A DNA stretch of 64,000 nt from Rathayibacter sp. Leaf185 (GCF_001423885.1 NZ_LMPP01000004.1:124001-188000), one strand, 5' to 3'. Counted from the first letter of the stretch, positions 38,296 through 46,895 are shown. Notes: generated by a model not told the origin, from the sequence alone. Program-made: numbers and translations.

Positions 38296-38329
38296 GAAGG
38301 GCCCGGAGTCGAAGGACTCCGGGCCCTTC
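38296..38329 (+). terminator. Hairpin between tRNA-His and the zincin gene
   Basis: A perfect 15-bp stem (GAAGGGCCCGGAGTC and complement) with a GAAG loop, about 65 bases after the tRNA. No T-run; the zincin gene follows 30 bases later. Confidence 0.75.
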
Positions 38330-38358
38330 GTGCGACCAGCGGCGAGAGAGGCGTGACC

Positions 38359-38709
38359 ATGCTCCAATTGGACGCGGCCGCCTTCGAAGCGCTCGTCGTC
38401 GCCGAGCTCGACGCCCTGCCCGACGACATGGTCGACGGGCTCGACAACGTCGTCTTCGTCGTCGAGGATCGACCGGAGGACGGCTCGCTCGATCTCCTCG
38501 GCCTCTACGACGGCGTGGCTCTGACGGAGCGCGAGCGCTACGGCTTCGGCGAGATGCCCGACCGGATCATCCTCTTCCGCGAGCCGCACCTCGCGGCGTG
38601 CGCTGATCTCGATGAGCTGCGCGACGAGATCCACGTCACCCTCGTCCACGAGATCGCGCACTTCTACGGCATCGACGACGATCGCCTGCACGAGCTCGGC
38701 TGGGCCTGA
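38359..38709 (+). CDS. Small zincin-like metallopeptidase family protein
   Basis: A 116-residue compact protein of the Zincin_1 (MMP-like) family. The C-terminal motif HEIAHFYGID supplies HExxH plus Gly and Asp, as in the extended zincin signature HExxHxxGxxD; MPDRIILFREPH precedes it. Proteolytic activity is not shown for the family. ATG 38359 has AGAGAGG seven bases upstream; GTG 38353 is too close to that site. Confidence 0.88.
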   Translation: MLQLDAAAFEALVVAELDALPDDMVDGLDNVVFVVEDRPEDGSLDLLGLYDGVALTERERYGFGEMPDRIILFREPHLAACADLDELRDEIHVTLVHEIAHFYGIDDDRLHELGWA

Positions 38710-38735
38710 CTCGACCGGCCGGACTCGACCGGCCG
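38708..38735. repeat. 14-bp tandem repeat between convergent genes
   Basis: GACTCGACCGGCCG occurs twice in direct contact (38708-38721, 38722-38735), overlapping the stop of the zincin gene. It lies within a larger imperfect hairpin (about 38703-38756) between that gene and the kinase, so it probably belongs to a shared terminator. Confidence 0.55.
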
Positions 38736-38748
38736 GCCCCCTGCCGAC

Positions 38749-39309
38749 TCAGGCCGAACCGGTGTCGACCACGACGTCGGCACCCGCTCGCGGAGACTCG
38801 CGAGCGCAGTAGCGCCGGAACTGCTCGTCCCACTCGTCCCAGTGCGACTCGAACAGCGCGCCGTCACGGGCGAGGGCGCGAGCACGGCGCTCCTGCTCCC
38901 CCGCCTCGATCCAGAGTGTGAGATCGGCGCGCGCGCGGTTCGCCGCCCCCGCCGCTCCGCAGCCCTCGAGCACGAGGAGCGGAGCCGTCACCAGACGCGA
39001 TCCAGCGGTCGTGTCTGCTGCCCAGTTCCACGGGCGCCAGTGCGCCGGGACGCCGAGCGAGTGCGGTCGGACGAGCTCGCGATGACTGGACGCGACGGCC
39101 CGGTCGAGACCGGACCAGCCGGGGTAGAGGTCGTCCATCCGCACGAGCGCCGCCTCCGGAGCTCTGGGGATCGACCGGATCTCCCGCAGGAGGCCGACCG
39201 CGAAGGTCGACTTGCCGGAGCCGCTCGGTCCATCGATGAGGAGCGTTCGCACCCGACGATCGACCACACGACGGGCGAGAGCTCTGACCGCATCCGTCTG
39301 CTCAGACAT
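38749..39309 (-). CDS. Uridine kinase-like P-loop kinase in the thiamin ECF operon
   Basis: A 186-residue P-loop phosphotransferase. Walker A is DGPSGSGKST (about residues 25-34); VRMDDLYPGW supplies the acidic residues typical of uridine/phosphoribulokinase-like enzymes, and LEGCGAAG corresponds to the central strand region. The gene is routinely called uridine kinase, but its start overlaps ecfT by eight bases in an operon governed by a TPP riboswitch, so a role in phosphorylating the imported pyrimidine or thiazole moiety should be considered; that is inference only. ATG 39309. Confidence 0.82.
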   Translation of the reverse strand: MSEQTDAVRALARRVVDRRVRTLLIDGPSGSGKSTFAVGLLREIRSIPRAPEAALVRMDDLYPGWSGLDRAVASSHRELVRPHSLGVPAHWRPWNWAADTTAGSRLVTAPLLVLEGCGAAGAANRARADLTLWIEAGEQERRARALARDGALFESHWDEWDEQFRRYCARESPRAGADVVVDTGSA

Positions 39310-40099
39310 CGAGGAGGAAGCTCCAGGTCCCGGCGAGTACCGCGGCAGTGACCGCGAGACCGGCGATGACGGTTCCGCCGAGGACCAGCAGCACGTCTCC
39401 TGGAACGAGCCTCGACTCACGAGCCCAGGTCCGGGGCAGATCGGAGCCGAAGCCCTTCGCCTCCATCGCGGTGGCGAGCCTGCTCCCCCTCCGGATCGCG
39501 AGCACCAGCAGGGAGAAGGCGCGCGCGAGGAGGCCGCGCACGGCGTGGATCGGCCCGCGGCCATCGGCCAGACCGCGGGCGCGACGCGCCATGGCGAGGG
39601 TCCGCCAGTCCTCGACCAGCAGACCGACCAGTCGCATGCCGGCGAGACCCCCCAGCACGAATCGAGCGGGCAGTCGGAGGATCTGGGCGAGTCCGTCGGC
39701 GAGATCGGTCGGGTCGGTGGTCGCGATCAGGACCACGCTCGGCAGGCCGATCGCGAGCACCCTCAGGGCGATCGCCCCACCCAGCGCCAGCGACCCCTCC
39801 GTGACGCTGATGAAGAGGAACTGCGCGAGCACGGCTCCCTCGTCGCGCCCGTACAGAATCGTGGTCACGCCGGCGAGCGGGGCGGCGATCCAGAGGGGCG
39901 ACGTCCGTCGGAGGACCTCGGCCGGCCGCAGGCCCGCGAAGGGCAGCACCAGCAGCTCGAGAGCAAGGGCGACCGCGGCCGACACCACGTCGACCGTCAG
40001 GACGAGGACGAGCGCGATCACGAGGCTCGCGAGGAGCTTGGCGACGGGGTTGGCTCGGGCTATCGCACCGCGGGCGGGCACGGCATCGAGAAGGGTCAT
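39302..40099 (-). CDS. ECF transporter T component (EcfT/YkoC-like)
   Basis: A 265-residue inner-membrane protein with about five to six hydrophobic segments. It couples the ATPases to the substrate-binding S component. The two coupling motifs are ARRARG (about 187) and AMEAKGFG (about 226), the latter a variant of the usual Ala-Arg-Gly form. ATG 40099 overlaps the ATPase stop by four bases. Confidence 0.9.
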   Translation of the reverse strand: MTLLDAVPARGAIARANPVAKLLASLVIALVLVLTVDVVSAAVALALELLVLPFAGLRPAEVLRRTSPLWIAAPLAGVTTILYGRDEGAVLAQFLFISVTEGSLALGGAIALRVLAIGLPSVVLIATTDPTDLADGLAQILRLPARFVLGGLAGMRLVGLLVEDWRTLAMARRARGLADGRGPIHAVRGLLARAFSLLVLAIRRGSRLATAMEAKGFGSDLPRTWARESRLVPGDVLLVLGGTVIAGLAVTAAVLAGTWSFLLDV

Positions 40100-41550
40100 C
40101 GCCCGGCCCCCGCCGGTTCGCCGATCAAGACGGTCTCATCGGCCAGCGCCGCGACGAGGTGCTCGTCGTGGGTCACCGCGAGGACCGCACGCCCGTCGTC
40201 GCGCAGCTCGGCCAGCAGGTCGACCACGACCTGCCAGGTGAGGCGGTCCTGACCGAAGGTGGGCTCGTCGAGCACGACGACCGAGGGGCGGCGGACGAGT
40301 GCCGACGCCACGGCGAGCCGGCGCTTCTCGCCGCCCGAGAGGGTGAACGGATTCGCGTCGGCCAGCGCCCCGAGTCCGAGTCGCTCGAGCAGCTGCTCGG
40401 CGCGGTGCCGCTCATCGTCGTCACGCGCTCCGAGTGCGAGCTCCTGCCGGACCCGCGCGGTGAGGAACTGGTGCTCCGGCTCCTGGAACACCATCGCGAC
40501 GCGATCGGCGAGCTGCGTCGAGCTCCACCGGTACGGATGCGGCGACGCCCCGTCCCTGACCGCCTCGGCCGCGAGGACCTCGCCGGCAGCGGGTGGCAGC
40601 AGACCGGCGAGCGTGAGGGCGAGCGTGGACTTCCCCGCTCCGTTGGGCCCGAGCACGGCGGTGACCCGACCGGCGGCGATCTCGAGGTCGAGCCCCGAGA
40701 CCACCGGCACCGGGCGCCGCGCGCCGAAGACGGGGCGTCCGACAGCGAGGTCGCGAGTGCTCAGGGCGACCGGAGCGGGACCACCGTCGCCGGGGACGCG
40801 TGCGGGAACCTCCCCCGGGATCCACACACCGGCCTCGGCGAGGGCGGCGCGGGTCTGGATGAGGACCGTCTGCGGGTCGCCGTCGGCGATCACAGTGCCG
40901 TCGCCCCCGAGGACGACGACGCGGTCGACCAGGTCGAACCACACGTCGACCCGGTGCTCGACGACGAGGAGGGTGGCACCCGACCTCGTCGTACTGCGCT
41001 CGACTGCCGCCCGCACCTCGCGCACCCCCGCGGGATCGAGGTTCGCCGTCGGCTCGTCGAGGAGCAGGAGTCGCGGTCGCATGGCGAGCACGCCCGCGAG
41101 GGCCAGGCGCTGCTTCTGCCCGCCGGAGAGTGCCGAGGTGGAGTGGTCGAGCGACACGTCCAGGCCGACATCGTCGAGCGCGGCGCGCACGCGCTCGGCG
41201 ATCTGCTCCCGCGGGACACCCAGGTTCTCGCAGGCGAAGCCGACGTCGTCCCCGACGCGGGCGAGGACCGCCTGAGTGTCCGGATCCTGCAGCACCAGCC
41301 CGGCGGTGCCGCGACTCGCGAGCGGAGACCGGCCGTCGAGGGTGAGCTCGCCTGCGGAGGCGCCGTCCTCCTCTCCACCGAGCACGCCGGCGAGGGCGTG
41401 CAGCAGCGTGCTCTTGCCCGCTCCGGACGGCCCGAGCAGCAGGACGCGCTCGCCGGGCTCGACGGCGAGATCCAGGCCGGTCACCGCGGTGCTGGACCGC
41501 CCGGCGTGACGCCAGCTCCAGCCGCGGGCGCGGACGGATGCGCCGGTCAT
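40096..41550 (-). CDS. ECF transporter ATPase, two ABC domains fused (YkoD-like)
   Basis: A 484-residue cytoplasmic ATPase with two nucleotide-binding domains in tandem. Walker A motifs are GPSGAGKST near residue 36 and GPNGAGKST near 300; signatures LSGGQKQRLA and LSGGEKRRLA; Walker B followed by DEPTANLD and DEPTFGQD. The fused form is characteristic of YkoEDC-type thiamin/HMP transporters. The start overlaps the S-component stop (ATGA). Confidence 0.93.
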   Translation of the reverse strand: MTGASVRARGWSWRHAGRSSTAVTGLDLAVEPGERVLLLGPSGAGKSTLLHALAGVLGGEEDGASAGELTLDGRSPLASRGTAGLVLQDPDTQAVLARVGDDVGFACENLGVPREQIAERVRAALDDVGLDVSLDHSTSALSGGQKQRLALAGVLAMRPRLLLLDEPTANLDPAGVREVRAAVERSTTRSGATLLVVEHRVDVWFDLVDRVVVLGGDGTVIADGDPQTVLIQTRAALAEAGVWIPGEVPARVPGDGGPAPVALSTRDLAVGRPVFGARRPVPVVSGLDLEIAAGRVTAVLGPNGAGKSTLALTLAGLLPPAAGEVLAAEAVRDGASPHPYRWSSTQLADRVAMVFQEPEHQFLTARVRQELALGARDDDERHRAEQLLERLGLGALADANPFTLSGGEKRRLAVASALVRRPSVVVLDEPTFGQDRLTWQVVVDLLAELRDDGRAVLAVTHDEHLVAALADETVLIGEPAGAGR

Positions 41551-42209
41551 CGACCGCTCGCGCCCACTCCCTCGACCACCCGGCCCTCTCGGCCGGAGGC
41601 GAAACGGTCGAGTGCGCCCGATGCGGCGAGGGCGCGCACCGCGAACCACGGCAGGAGACCCGCGAGAACGACGCCGGAGACGATCGACGAGACGACGTAG
41701 ACCGTGGCGAAGAGGCCGTCGACACCCGCGTAGTAGACGATCAGATCATTGATCGCGAGAGCGAGCCCGGAGGCGGCACCCGCCAGCATCGCCACGATCG
41801 GACGACCGCTGCGGTACAGGAAGAGCGCGAAGACGATCTCGGCGCCGAGCCCCTGGACGAGGCCGGACAGCAGGACGAAGAAGCCCCACTGGGTGCCGAT
41901 CAGACCGGAGACGAGCGCGGCGAGCAGCTCGGTGAAGAGTGCGGCGCCGGGCTTGCGGATGATGAGTCCGCCGAGGACGCCGGCGAAGAGCCAGCCGCCC
42001 CCGAGGATCCCGCCGAGGCCGGGGAGGAAGTCGAAGGCGATGCCGAGGACGTTCGTCGCGAGGCCCCAGGCCCAGAAGACGATGCCGCTCGCGACGGCGA
42101 CGACGCTGGCGATGACGATGTCGACCACGCGCCAGCGGAGGACGCGGACAGGTCTGCCCGAAGCGGACGAGGAGGAGAGCGCCGAGTTCTGCGCTGCATT
42201 GTTCTGCAC
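41547..42209 (-). CDS. ykoE: ECF transporter S component, YkoE type (HMP/thiamin)
   Basis: A 220-residue membrane protein with about six helices that binds the substrate. RVVDIVIASVVAVASGIVF, the Gly-rich loop PGLGGILGGGWLFAGVLGG, and IRKPGAALFTELLAALV are typical of YkoE, the hydroxymethylpyrimidine/thiamin-precursor S component. GTG 42209 follows the TPP riboswitch by about 60 bases, which supports the substrate assignment. First gene of the ykoE-ATPase-ecfT-kinase operon. Confidence 0.93.
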   Translation of the reverse strand: MQNNAAQNSALSSSSASGRPVRVLRWRVVDIVIASVVAVASGIVFWAWGLATNVLGIAFDFLPGLGGILGGGWLFAGVLGGLIIRKPGAALFTELLAALVSGLIGTQWGFFVLLSGLVQGLGAEIVFALFLYRSGRPIVAMLAGAASGLALAINDLIVYYAGVDGLFATVYVVSSIVSGVVLAGLLPWFAVRALAASGALDRFASGREGRVVEGVGASGR

Positions 42210-42265
42210 TGACGTGCCCTTTCGTGGAAGCGAATGGAGGGCACGGGTATCAAGAGGAGATCGAA

Positions 42266-42354
42266 ACGTTCCTTCGCTGGCATGACCCAGATCAGGTTCG
42301 ACGGTCGAAGGCTGCGTGCCTTCCTCTCAGCCCGGTGCACCGGACTCCCGTGTT
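42266..42354 (-). ncRNA. TPP riboswitch (THI element)
   Basis: On the minus strand the conserved pieces appear in order: ACGGGAGTCC, then the THI-box core CTGAGAGG, and the 3' portion ACCTGATCTGGGTCATGCC followed by AGCGAAGGAACG. They form the P2/P3 and P4/P5 arms that bind thiamin pyrophosphate. A -10 box TATGAT (42368-42363) lies just upstream. The start codon region is about 57 bases downstream without a clear intrinsic terminator, so control is probably translational. Confidence 0.95.
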
Positions 42355-42374
42355 CGTCAGCAATCATAGACAGC

Positions 42375-42761
42375 ATGTCGTGGTCGGTGGTCGTCGTGCT
42401 CGCGGTGATCCTGCTCGTGCTGCTGCAGGTCCTGCTGTGGCAGCGTCGCCGGCGGATCCGGCGCGAGCTGCTCAGCTACGGGACCCGCGTGACCGGGCTG
42501 GTGCTGCCGCACGACCCCGCGCGGGGCGACCGGGCCGCCGCGACGGAGCTCGGGCGCCTGCTCGTCGCCTACCGCCTCGCGAGCGGCGAGGAGCGTCGCG
42601 CCCTGAAGGTGCCGCAGCGCCGCGGAGACGCCTGGCTCGCCGGCGAGCCCGTCGCCGTGATCTACGATCCGCGCCGCCCGGACGACGCGGAGCGACTGAT
42701 CGTCGGATTCGGCCGCACGCAGAAGAAGTGGTTCACGGCGCGGCAGCAGCGGATGCGCTGA
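42375..42761 (+). CDS. Small membrane-anchored protein (DUF3592-like)
   Basis: A 128-residue protein: one N-terminal membrane helix (residues 3-22), a basic stretch (RRRRIRRELL), then a beta-rich domain (VTGLVLPHDP, AVIYDPRRPDDAERLIVGF). The DPRRPDDA motif and layout resemble DUF3592-type domains, function unknown. ATG 42375 divergently abuts the TPP riboswitch promoter; any longer frame would run through the riboswitch. Confidence 0.75.
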   Translation: MSWSVVVVLAVILLVLLQVLLWQRRRRIRRELLSYGTRVTGLVLPHDPARGDRAAATELGRLLVAYRLASGEERRALKVPQRRGDAWLAGEPVAVIYDPRRPDDAERLIVGFGRTQKKWFTARQQRMR

Positions 42762-42777
42762 CGCCGCGCCCCAGCAT

Positions 42778-43107
42778 CTACTTCTTGAGGGCGCGGATGA
42801 TGCGGGCGAGTGCCTTGCCGGTGACCCAGACGAAGGGGATGCCGACGGCGAGCACGGAGACGACGTTCGGCTGGAAGCGGAGACCGAGGTCGTCCTTGAT
42901 GTAGGCGCCGATCGGGATGACGGCTCCGCCGCCCCCGCCGCCGCCGGCCTCCTGCCCGTCCTCGGAGCCGCTGCCGCCGCCGAAGCCGAACCAGCGCAGG
43001 GCTACAGGGACGAGCGATACGCCGTCGACCGTCACCGGCTCTCCGTAGATCGTCGCGGCACCCGCGGAGGTGACGGAGTCGGCCAGGGAGACGGCGATGT
43101 TGGGCAT
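42778..43107 (-). CDS. YtfJ/GerW-like protein
   Basis: A 109-residue protein in a non-sporulating lineage. The order matches the Spore_YtfJ (GerW) family: VYGEPV-type opening (IYGEPVTVDGVSLVPVALRWFGFGGGSG), a polyglycine linker, then a second strand pair (AVIPIGAYIKDDLGLRFQPN). A hydrophobic C-terminal helix (VVSVLAVGIPFVWVTG) ends basic. In Bacillus the family acts in the spore coat or inner membrane; here the role is unknown. TAGCGT lies six bases before ATG 43107, so the mRNA is probably leaderless. Confidence 0.75.
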   Translation of the reverse strand: MPNIAVSLADSVTSAGAATIYGEPVTVDGVSLVPVALRWFGFGGGSGSEDGQEAGGGGGGGAVIPIGAYIKDDLGLRFQPNVVSVLAVGIPFVWVTGKALARIIRALKK

Positions 43108-43113
43108 GACCGA

Positions 43114-43119
43114 ACGCTA
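43114..43119 (-). promoter_or_regulatory. -10 box TAGCGT for the YtfJ-like gene
   Basis: TAGCGT (43119-43114) ends six bases before ATG 43107. A divergent CATACT box (43197-43202) ends six bases before ATG 43209 of the next gene, so both genes of the pair may be leaderless. Confidence 0.45.
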
Positions 43120-43208
43120 CTCCGCGGCTCTCGAGGCCGACAAGCGCCGCTCCGACTCGTACAGGACTCCCCCACCCCGGGCCGTCCGCCAGCGGTCATA
43201 CTCGTCGG

Positions 43209-44135
43209 ATGCCTCAGCACCCGCGCCGACGACGCCCCCTGCGCGCGGGCGTCATCGGAGGGGTGAGCATCGTGCTGGCGGCGTTCCTCGCCTTCCACCG
43301 GGCGCTCCCCGACGCCGCAGGCTGGCTGTCCGTGGTCGAGACGGGGATCCCCTGGACGGGACTCGCGGTCCTGCTCCTCGTCTCGGGCGCCGTGGCACTC
43401 CGCTCCCGAGCTGCCGGTGCGGCGGTCACGGTGCTCGCGATGGTCTACGGGGTGCTGGTCCTCCCCGTCGCGCTCCCGGCCCCCGAGGTCCGCTCCGGCC
43501 GCTTCACGGTGATCAGTCAGAACATCGCGGCGAGCGGAGACGACGCGAGCGGGATCGTCGCGGCACTCGCGGCGCGCGAACCCGACGCCATCGCCCTCCA
43601 GGAGCTCGACGGCGACGCGCGCGCGGTCGTCGACGACGAACTGGCCGATCAGTACCCCTACTCGTACGTCGTCGGGACGGTCGGCGTCTGGAGTCGCACC
43701 GAGCTCTCGGACGGCGGTCCGCTGGATCTCGGCCTCGGTTGGGATCGCGCTCTCGCCGTCGACATCGACACTCCTCTCGGCCCGAGCCGCCTCTTCGTCG
43801 TGCACCTCGCGTCCTTCCGGCTCGGCGACCACGAGGAGCGCGACACCATGCTCGGCGGGCTCGCGTCGACCCTCGCCGACGACGTGTCCGACCGGACGAT
43901 CGTCGTCGGCGATTTCAACACCGCGACCGACGACCACCTCCTGGCGCCCGTTCTGGAGCAGGCGCACCTGGTCCGAAGCTCCGGCGTCGGCTTCCCCGCC
44001 ACGTGGCCCTCGCTCCTCCCCGTGGTGTCGCTCGATCACGCTCTGGCCGACGGCGTCCCGGCCGCGACGCTGACCGTGCTGCCCGCGAACGGCTCGGATC
44101 ACCGGCCGATCAGTCTGACGATCGGTTCCGCGTAG
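43209..44135 (+). CDS. Membrane-anchored endonuclease/exonuclease/phosphatase family protein
   Basis: A 308-residue protein with three N-terminal membrane helices (about 18-35, 46-68, 73-92), then a DNase I-like domain facing the outside. Catalytic pieces are ISQNIAA (Asn), ALQELDGDA (Glu), VVGDFNTATDDH (Asp and Asn), LDHALAD, and GSDHRPISL (Asp and His), all intact. Substrates could be extracellular DNA, phospholipid head groups or inositol phosphates. Its 3' end overlaps the convergent dinB end by 26 bp. Confidence 0.9.
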   Translation: MPQHPRRRRPLRAGVIGGVSIVLAAFLAFHRALPDAAGWLSVVETGIPWTGLAVLLLVSGAVALRSRAAGAAVTVLAMVYGVLVLPVALPAPEVRSGRFTVISQNIAASGDDASGIVAALAAREPDAIALQELDGDARAVVDDELADQYPYSYVVGTVGVWSRTELSDGGPLDLGLGWDRALAVDIDTPLGPSRLFVVHLASFRLGDHEERDTMLGGLASTLADDVSDRTIVVGDFNTATDDHLLAPVLEQAHLVRSSGVGFPATWPSLLPVVSLDHALADGVPAATLTVLPANGSDHRPISLTIGSA

Positions 44136-45390
44136 CGAGCGTGTCGCTGAGGTCGATGCCCTTCGCCGATTCCGGAGCCGACTTCGAGAGCAGCGAGGCG
44201 GGCCGGACGGCCCCGGTGCCGAACCGCGCCGACACTCCGTCGACCGCGAGCTCGGCGTCGCGCCAGTCGTCGGAATCGCTCCAGAGGGAGAACGCGACCT
44301 CGTCGCCCTCGACGAGCTGCTCGCCGCGCACGCCGATGAGCCGAACGGGGCGGCGGAGCGGATTCGCGGCCTCGAGCAGTGCCGAGGACGCCTCGTAGAG
44401 CACCCGGGCGACGTCGGTCGGCTCGGGAAGGGTGCGTGACCGCGTGAGGGTGCTGAAGTCGCCGAAGCGGACCTTCACGGCGACGGTCCGGCTGCGGACC
44501 CCCGCCCGGCGCAGGCGCACCGCCACCTTGTCGCAGAGACGCAGCAGCTCGCGGCGCACCAGCTCGGGGTCGGCGACGTCGTCGGCGAAGGTGATCTCGT
44601 GGCCCGCGCTCTTCTCGATCTGGCGGGTGTCGACCGACCTGGGGTCCACTCCGTTCGACAGCGCGTGCAGCCGACGACCCGTCGCCTCCCCCAGCGAGGA
44701 GACGAGCACCGGCAGCGGAGTCGCGGCGACATCGGCGACCGTGCGCAGGCCCCGGCGCAGCAGCGCCTCCTCGGTGGTCGCGCCGACGCCCCACAGCGCG
44801 CTGACCGGCAGCGGATCGAGGAACGCCTGCACGCCGTCGGACGGGACGACGAGCAGGCCGTCGGGCTTCGAGCGGCTCGACGCGAGCTTGGCCACGAACT
44901 TGGTGCTCGCGATGCCGACCGAGCAGGTGAGCCCGAGCTCGGAGAAGACCTGCGCGCGGATCGCCGTTCCGATCGCGAACGGTGATCCGGAGATCCGGCG
45001 GGCGCCGGCCACATCGAGGAACGCCTCGTCGATGCTGAGGCGCTCGACCAGCGGGGTGAAGGAGTCGAAGATCGCCATCACCCGCCGCGACGCATCGCGG
45101 TACCGCTCCATGTGCGGTTCGAGCACGATCGCCTGGGGGCAGCGGCGGAGGGCGACAGCCATCGGCATCGCGGAGTTCACTCCGTAGCGCCGCGCCTCGT
45201 AGGTGGCCGCGGTGACCACGGAGCGGGACCCGTGATGGCCGACGATGACCGGGAGGCCGCGGAGCTCGGGGTGCTCGAGGAGCTCGACCGAGGCGAAGAA
45301 CGCGTCCATGTCGATGTGCAGGATGCTCGCGCGCGGGTCGTCGAAGGGCTCGGTGGTGACCTGCCGCCCTGTGCCGTCCTGTTTGCTCAC
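44110..45390 (-). CDS. dinB: DNA polymerase IV
   Basis: A 426-residue Y-family translesion polymerase. LHIDMDAFFASVELL (about 17-31) supplies the metal Asp residues, and SIDEAFLDV the catalytic Asp-Glu pair. A little-finger domain occupies the C-terminal third; no clear beta-clamp-binding peptide (QxxLF) is visible at the very end. GTG 45390 has AGGA six bases upstream; the longer frame upstream lacks one. Overlaps the 3' end of the preceding convergent gene. Confidence 0.94.
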   Translation of the reverse strand: MSKQDGTGRQVTTEPFDDPRASILHIDMDAFFASVELLEHPELRGLPVIVGHHGSRSVVTAATYEARRYGVNSAMPMAVALRRCPQAIVLEPHMERYRDASRRVMAIFDSFTPLVERLSIDEAFLDVAGARRISGSPFAIGTAIRAQVFSELGLTCSVGIASTKFVAKLASSRSKPDGLLVVPSDGVQAFLDPLPVSALWGVGATTEEALLRRGLRTVADVAATPLPVLVSSLGEATGRRLHALSNGVDPRSVDTRQIEKSAGHEITFADDVADPELVRRELLRLCDKVAVRLRRAGVRSRTVAVKVRFGDFSTLTRSRTLPEPTDVARVLYEASSALLEAANPLRRPVRLIGVRGEQLVEGDEVAFSLWSDSDDWRDAELAVDGVSARFGTGAVRPASLLSKSAPESAKGIDLSDTLATRNRSSD

Positions 45391-45530
45391 GTACCGTCCT
45401 GCTCGCTCGACTCGCGCCCTCCGACGATGGTCGCACGCACCTCCGACATCCCGATCCACTCCGTGGGCGGGAATGACCGGAGGACTCCCGCGGTTGTCCC
45501 GAGCACTGACGACGACGCTCCGGAGAAGAC

Positions 45531-46160
45531 ATGACGCACGAGCAGCCCGACTCCCCCACCGCCGATGACGACACGACCCTCGACCGGACGAGCGCCGACG
45601 AGATGAGCCGCTGGCTCGACCTGCAGGAGCGCGCGCACGCGGCGTTCGAGGTCCGCCTCGCCCTGGTCGCCGACTGGTCGGCGCCCACCCCCGACACCGA
45701 CTGGGACACGCGCGCTCTGGTTCTGCACGTCGTGCGCGAGCAGCAGCGGGCGCACACCCTGCTCTCCGGCGGAGACGAGTCGCCCATCCGCCTCGAGCCC
45801 GTCGCCTCCGATCTGCGCAGCGAGTGGCGCCGGGTCACCGACCGGGCCCGGGAGTCGGCCCGTGCCGTCGACCCCGAGGCCGTCCTGCGGCTCGGCCGCG
45901 ACTCCGTCACGGCACTCGAGCTCGTGCGCGAGCAGGTCTCCGACCTGACGATCCACGCCTGGGACCTCGCCCGCGCCACCGGCAGTGACGAGCACCTCGA
46001 TGACGAGCTCGTCGCGGCGGTCTGGGAGCTGTTCGCGCCCCAGGAGGCGACGCTGCGGGCCAGCGGCCTCTACGCGCAGCCGGTCGCGGTCGACGTCGAC
46101 GCTCCCCTGCAGCGGCGGCTGCTCGCGATCACGGGCCGCGACGACCGCCTCGCGGCCTGA
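45531..46160 (+). CDS. TIGR03086-like protein (mycothiol-dependent maleylpyruvate isomerase superfamily)
   Basis: A 209-residue four-helix-bundle protein. WDTRALVLHVVREQQ corresponds to the first metal-histidine region, and DLTIHAWDLARATG is the characteristic TIGR03086 segment with a second His. Related proteins use mycothiol or bind divalent metal; the reaction here is unknown. GGAGAAG precedes ATG 45531. It leads a same-strand group with the NAD(P)-binding protein and the acyl-CoA ligase. Confidence 0.82.
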   Translation: MTHEQPDSPTADDDTTLDRTSADEMSRWLDLQERAHAAFEVRLALVADWSAPTPDTDWDTRALVLHVVREQQRAHTLLSGGDESPIRLEPVASDLRSEWRRVTDRARESARAVDPEAVLRLGRDSVTALELVREQVSDLTIHAWDLARATGSDEHLDDELVAAVWELFAPQEATLRASGLYAQPVAVDVDAPLQRRLLAITGRDDRLAA

Positions 46161-46238
46161 TCCTCCTCCCACCTGCGACCGGCAGGATGGGAGGACCGGA
46201 ACACGGGGCCACGAGCCCCTCGACGAGAGGAACCACCC

Positions 46239-46895
46239 ATGACACGCGTCGCCGTCATCGGAGCCCACGGCAAGATCGGCCAGCGGATCCTGCACCTGCT
46301 GTACGACGCCGGACACGAGTCCGTCGGGGTCGTCCGCAACCCGGACCACGCCGAGGACATCATCCGGCTCGGGAGCGAGCCCCTGGTGCACGATCTCGAG
46401 TCCTCCAGCGCGGCCGACCTCGCCGCCGCGCTCGAGGGGGTCGACGCCCTGGTCTTCACCGCGGGGGCCGGTCCCGACTCCGGAGTCGAGCGCAAGCGCA
46501 CCGTCGATCTCGGCGCCTCCGTCCTCAGCCAGGAGGCGGCCGCTCTCGCAGGCATCCGCCGCTTCGTGCAGATCAGCGCGATCGGAGTCGACGAGCCGCT
46601 CCCCGAGGACACGGACGAGGGCTGGCGTGCGTACGTCGACGCCAAGCGCGACGCCGACACCGCCCTGCGCGCCACCGATCTCGACTGGACGATCCTGCGC
46701 CCGGGCACCCTCACCTCCGACGACGGGACGGGCCGGATCGCACTCGCCGAGACCGTCGAGCGCGGCAGCATCCCCCGCGACGACGTCGCTGCGACAGTCC
46801 TCGCCGTCCTGGCCGACCCGACCTCGATCGGCCGCACGTGGGAGCTCGTCGCGGGTGACGTGCCGATCGAGGACGCCGTCGCCCAGGCCGACTGA
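46239..46895 (+). CDS. Atypical SDR / NAD(P)-binding protein (YwnB/HSCARG-like)
   Basis: A 218-residue Rossmann-fold protein. The dinucleotide site is VAVIGAHGKIGQRIL; later VFTAGAGPDSG and RFVQISAIGVDEP match the NAD(P)H-binding atypical short-chain dehydrogenases, but the catalytic YxxxK appears as YVDAKRDAD, one of the reduced forms. Substrate and activity are unknown; redox sensing is possible. GAGAGGA precedes ATG 46239. Confidence 0.88.
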   Translation: MTRVAVIGAHGKIGQRILHLLYDAGHESVGVVRNPDHAEDIIRLGSEPLVHDLESSSAADLAAALEGVDALVFTAGAGPDSGVERKRTVDLGASVLSQEAAALAGIRRFVQISAIGVDEPLPEDTDEGWRAYVDAKRDADTALRATDLDWTILRPGTLTSDDGTGRIALAETVERGSIPRDDVAATVLAVLADPTSIGRTWELVAGDVPIEDAVAQAD

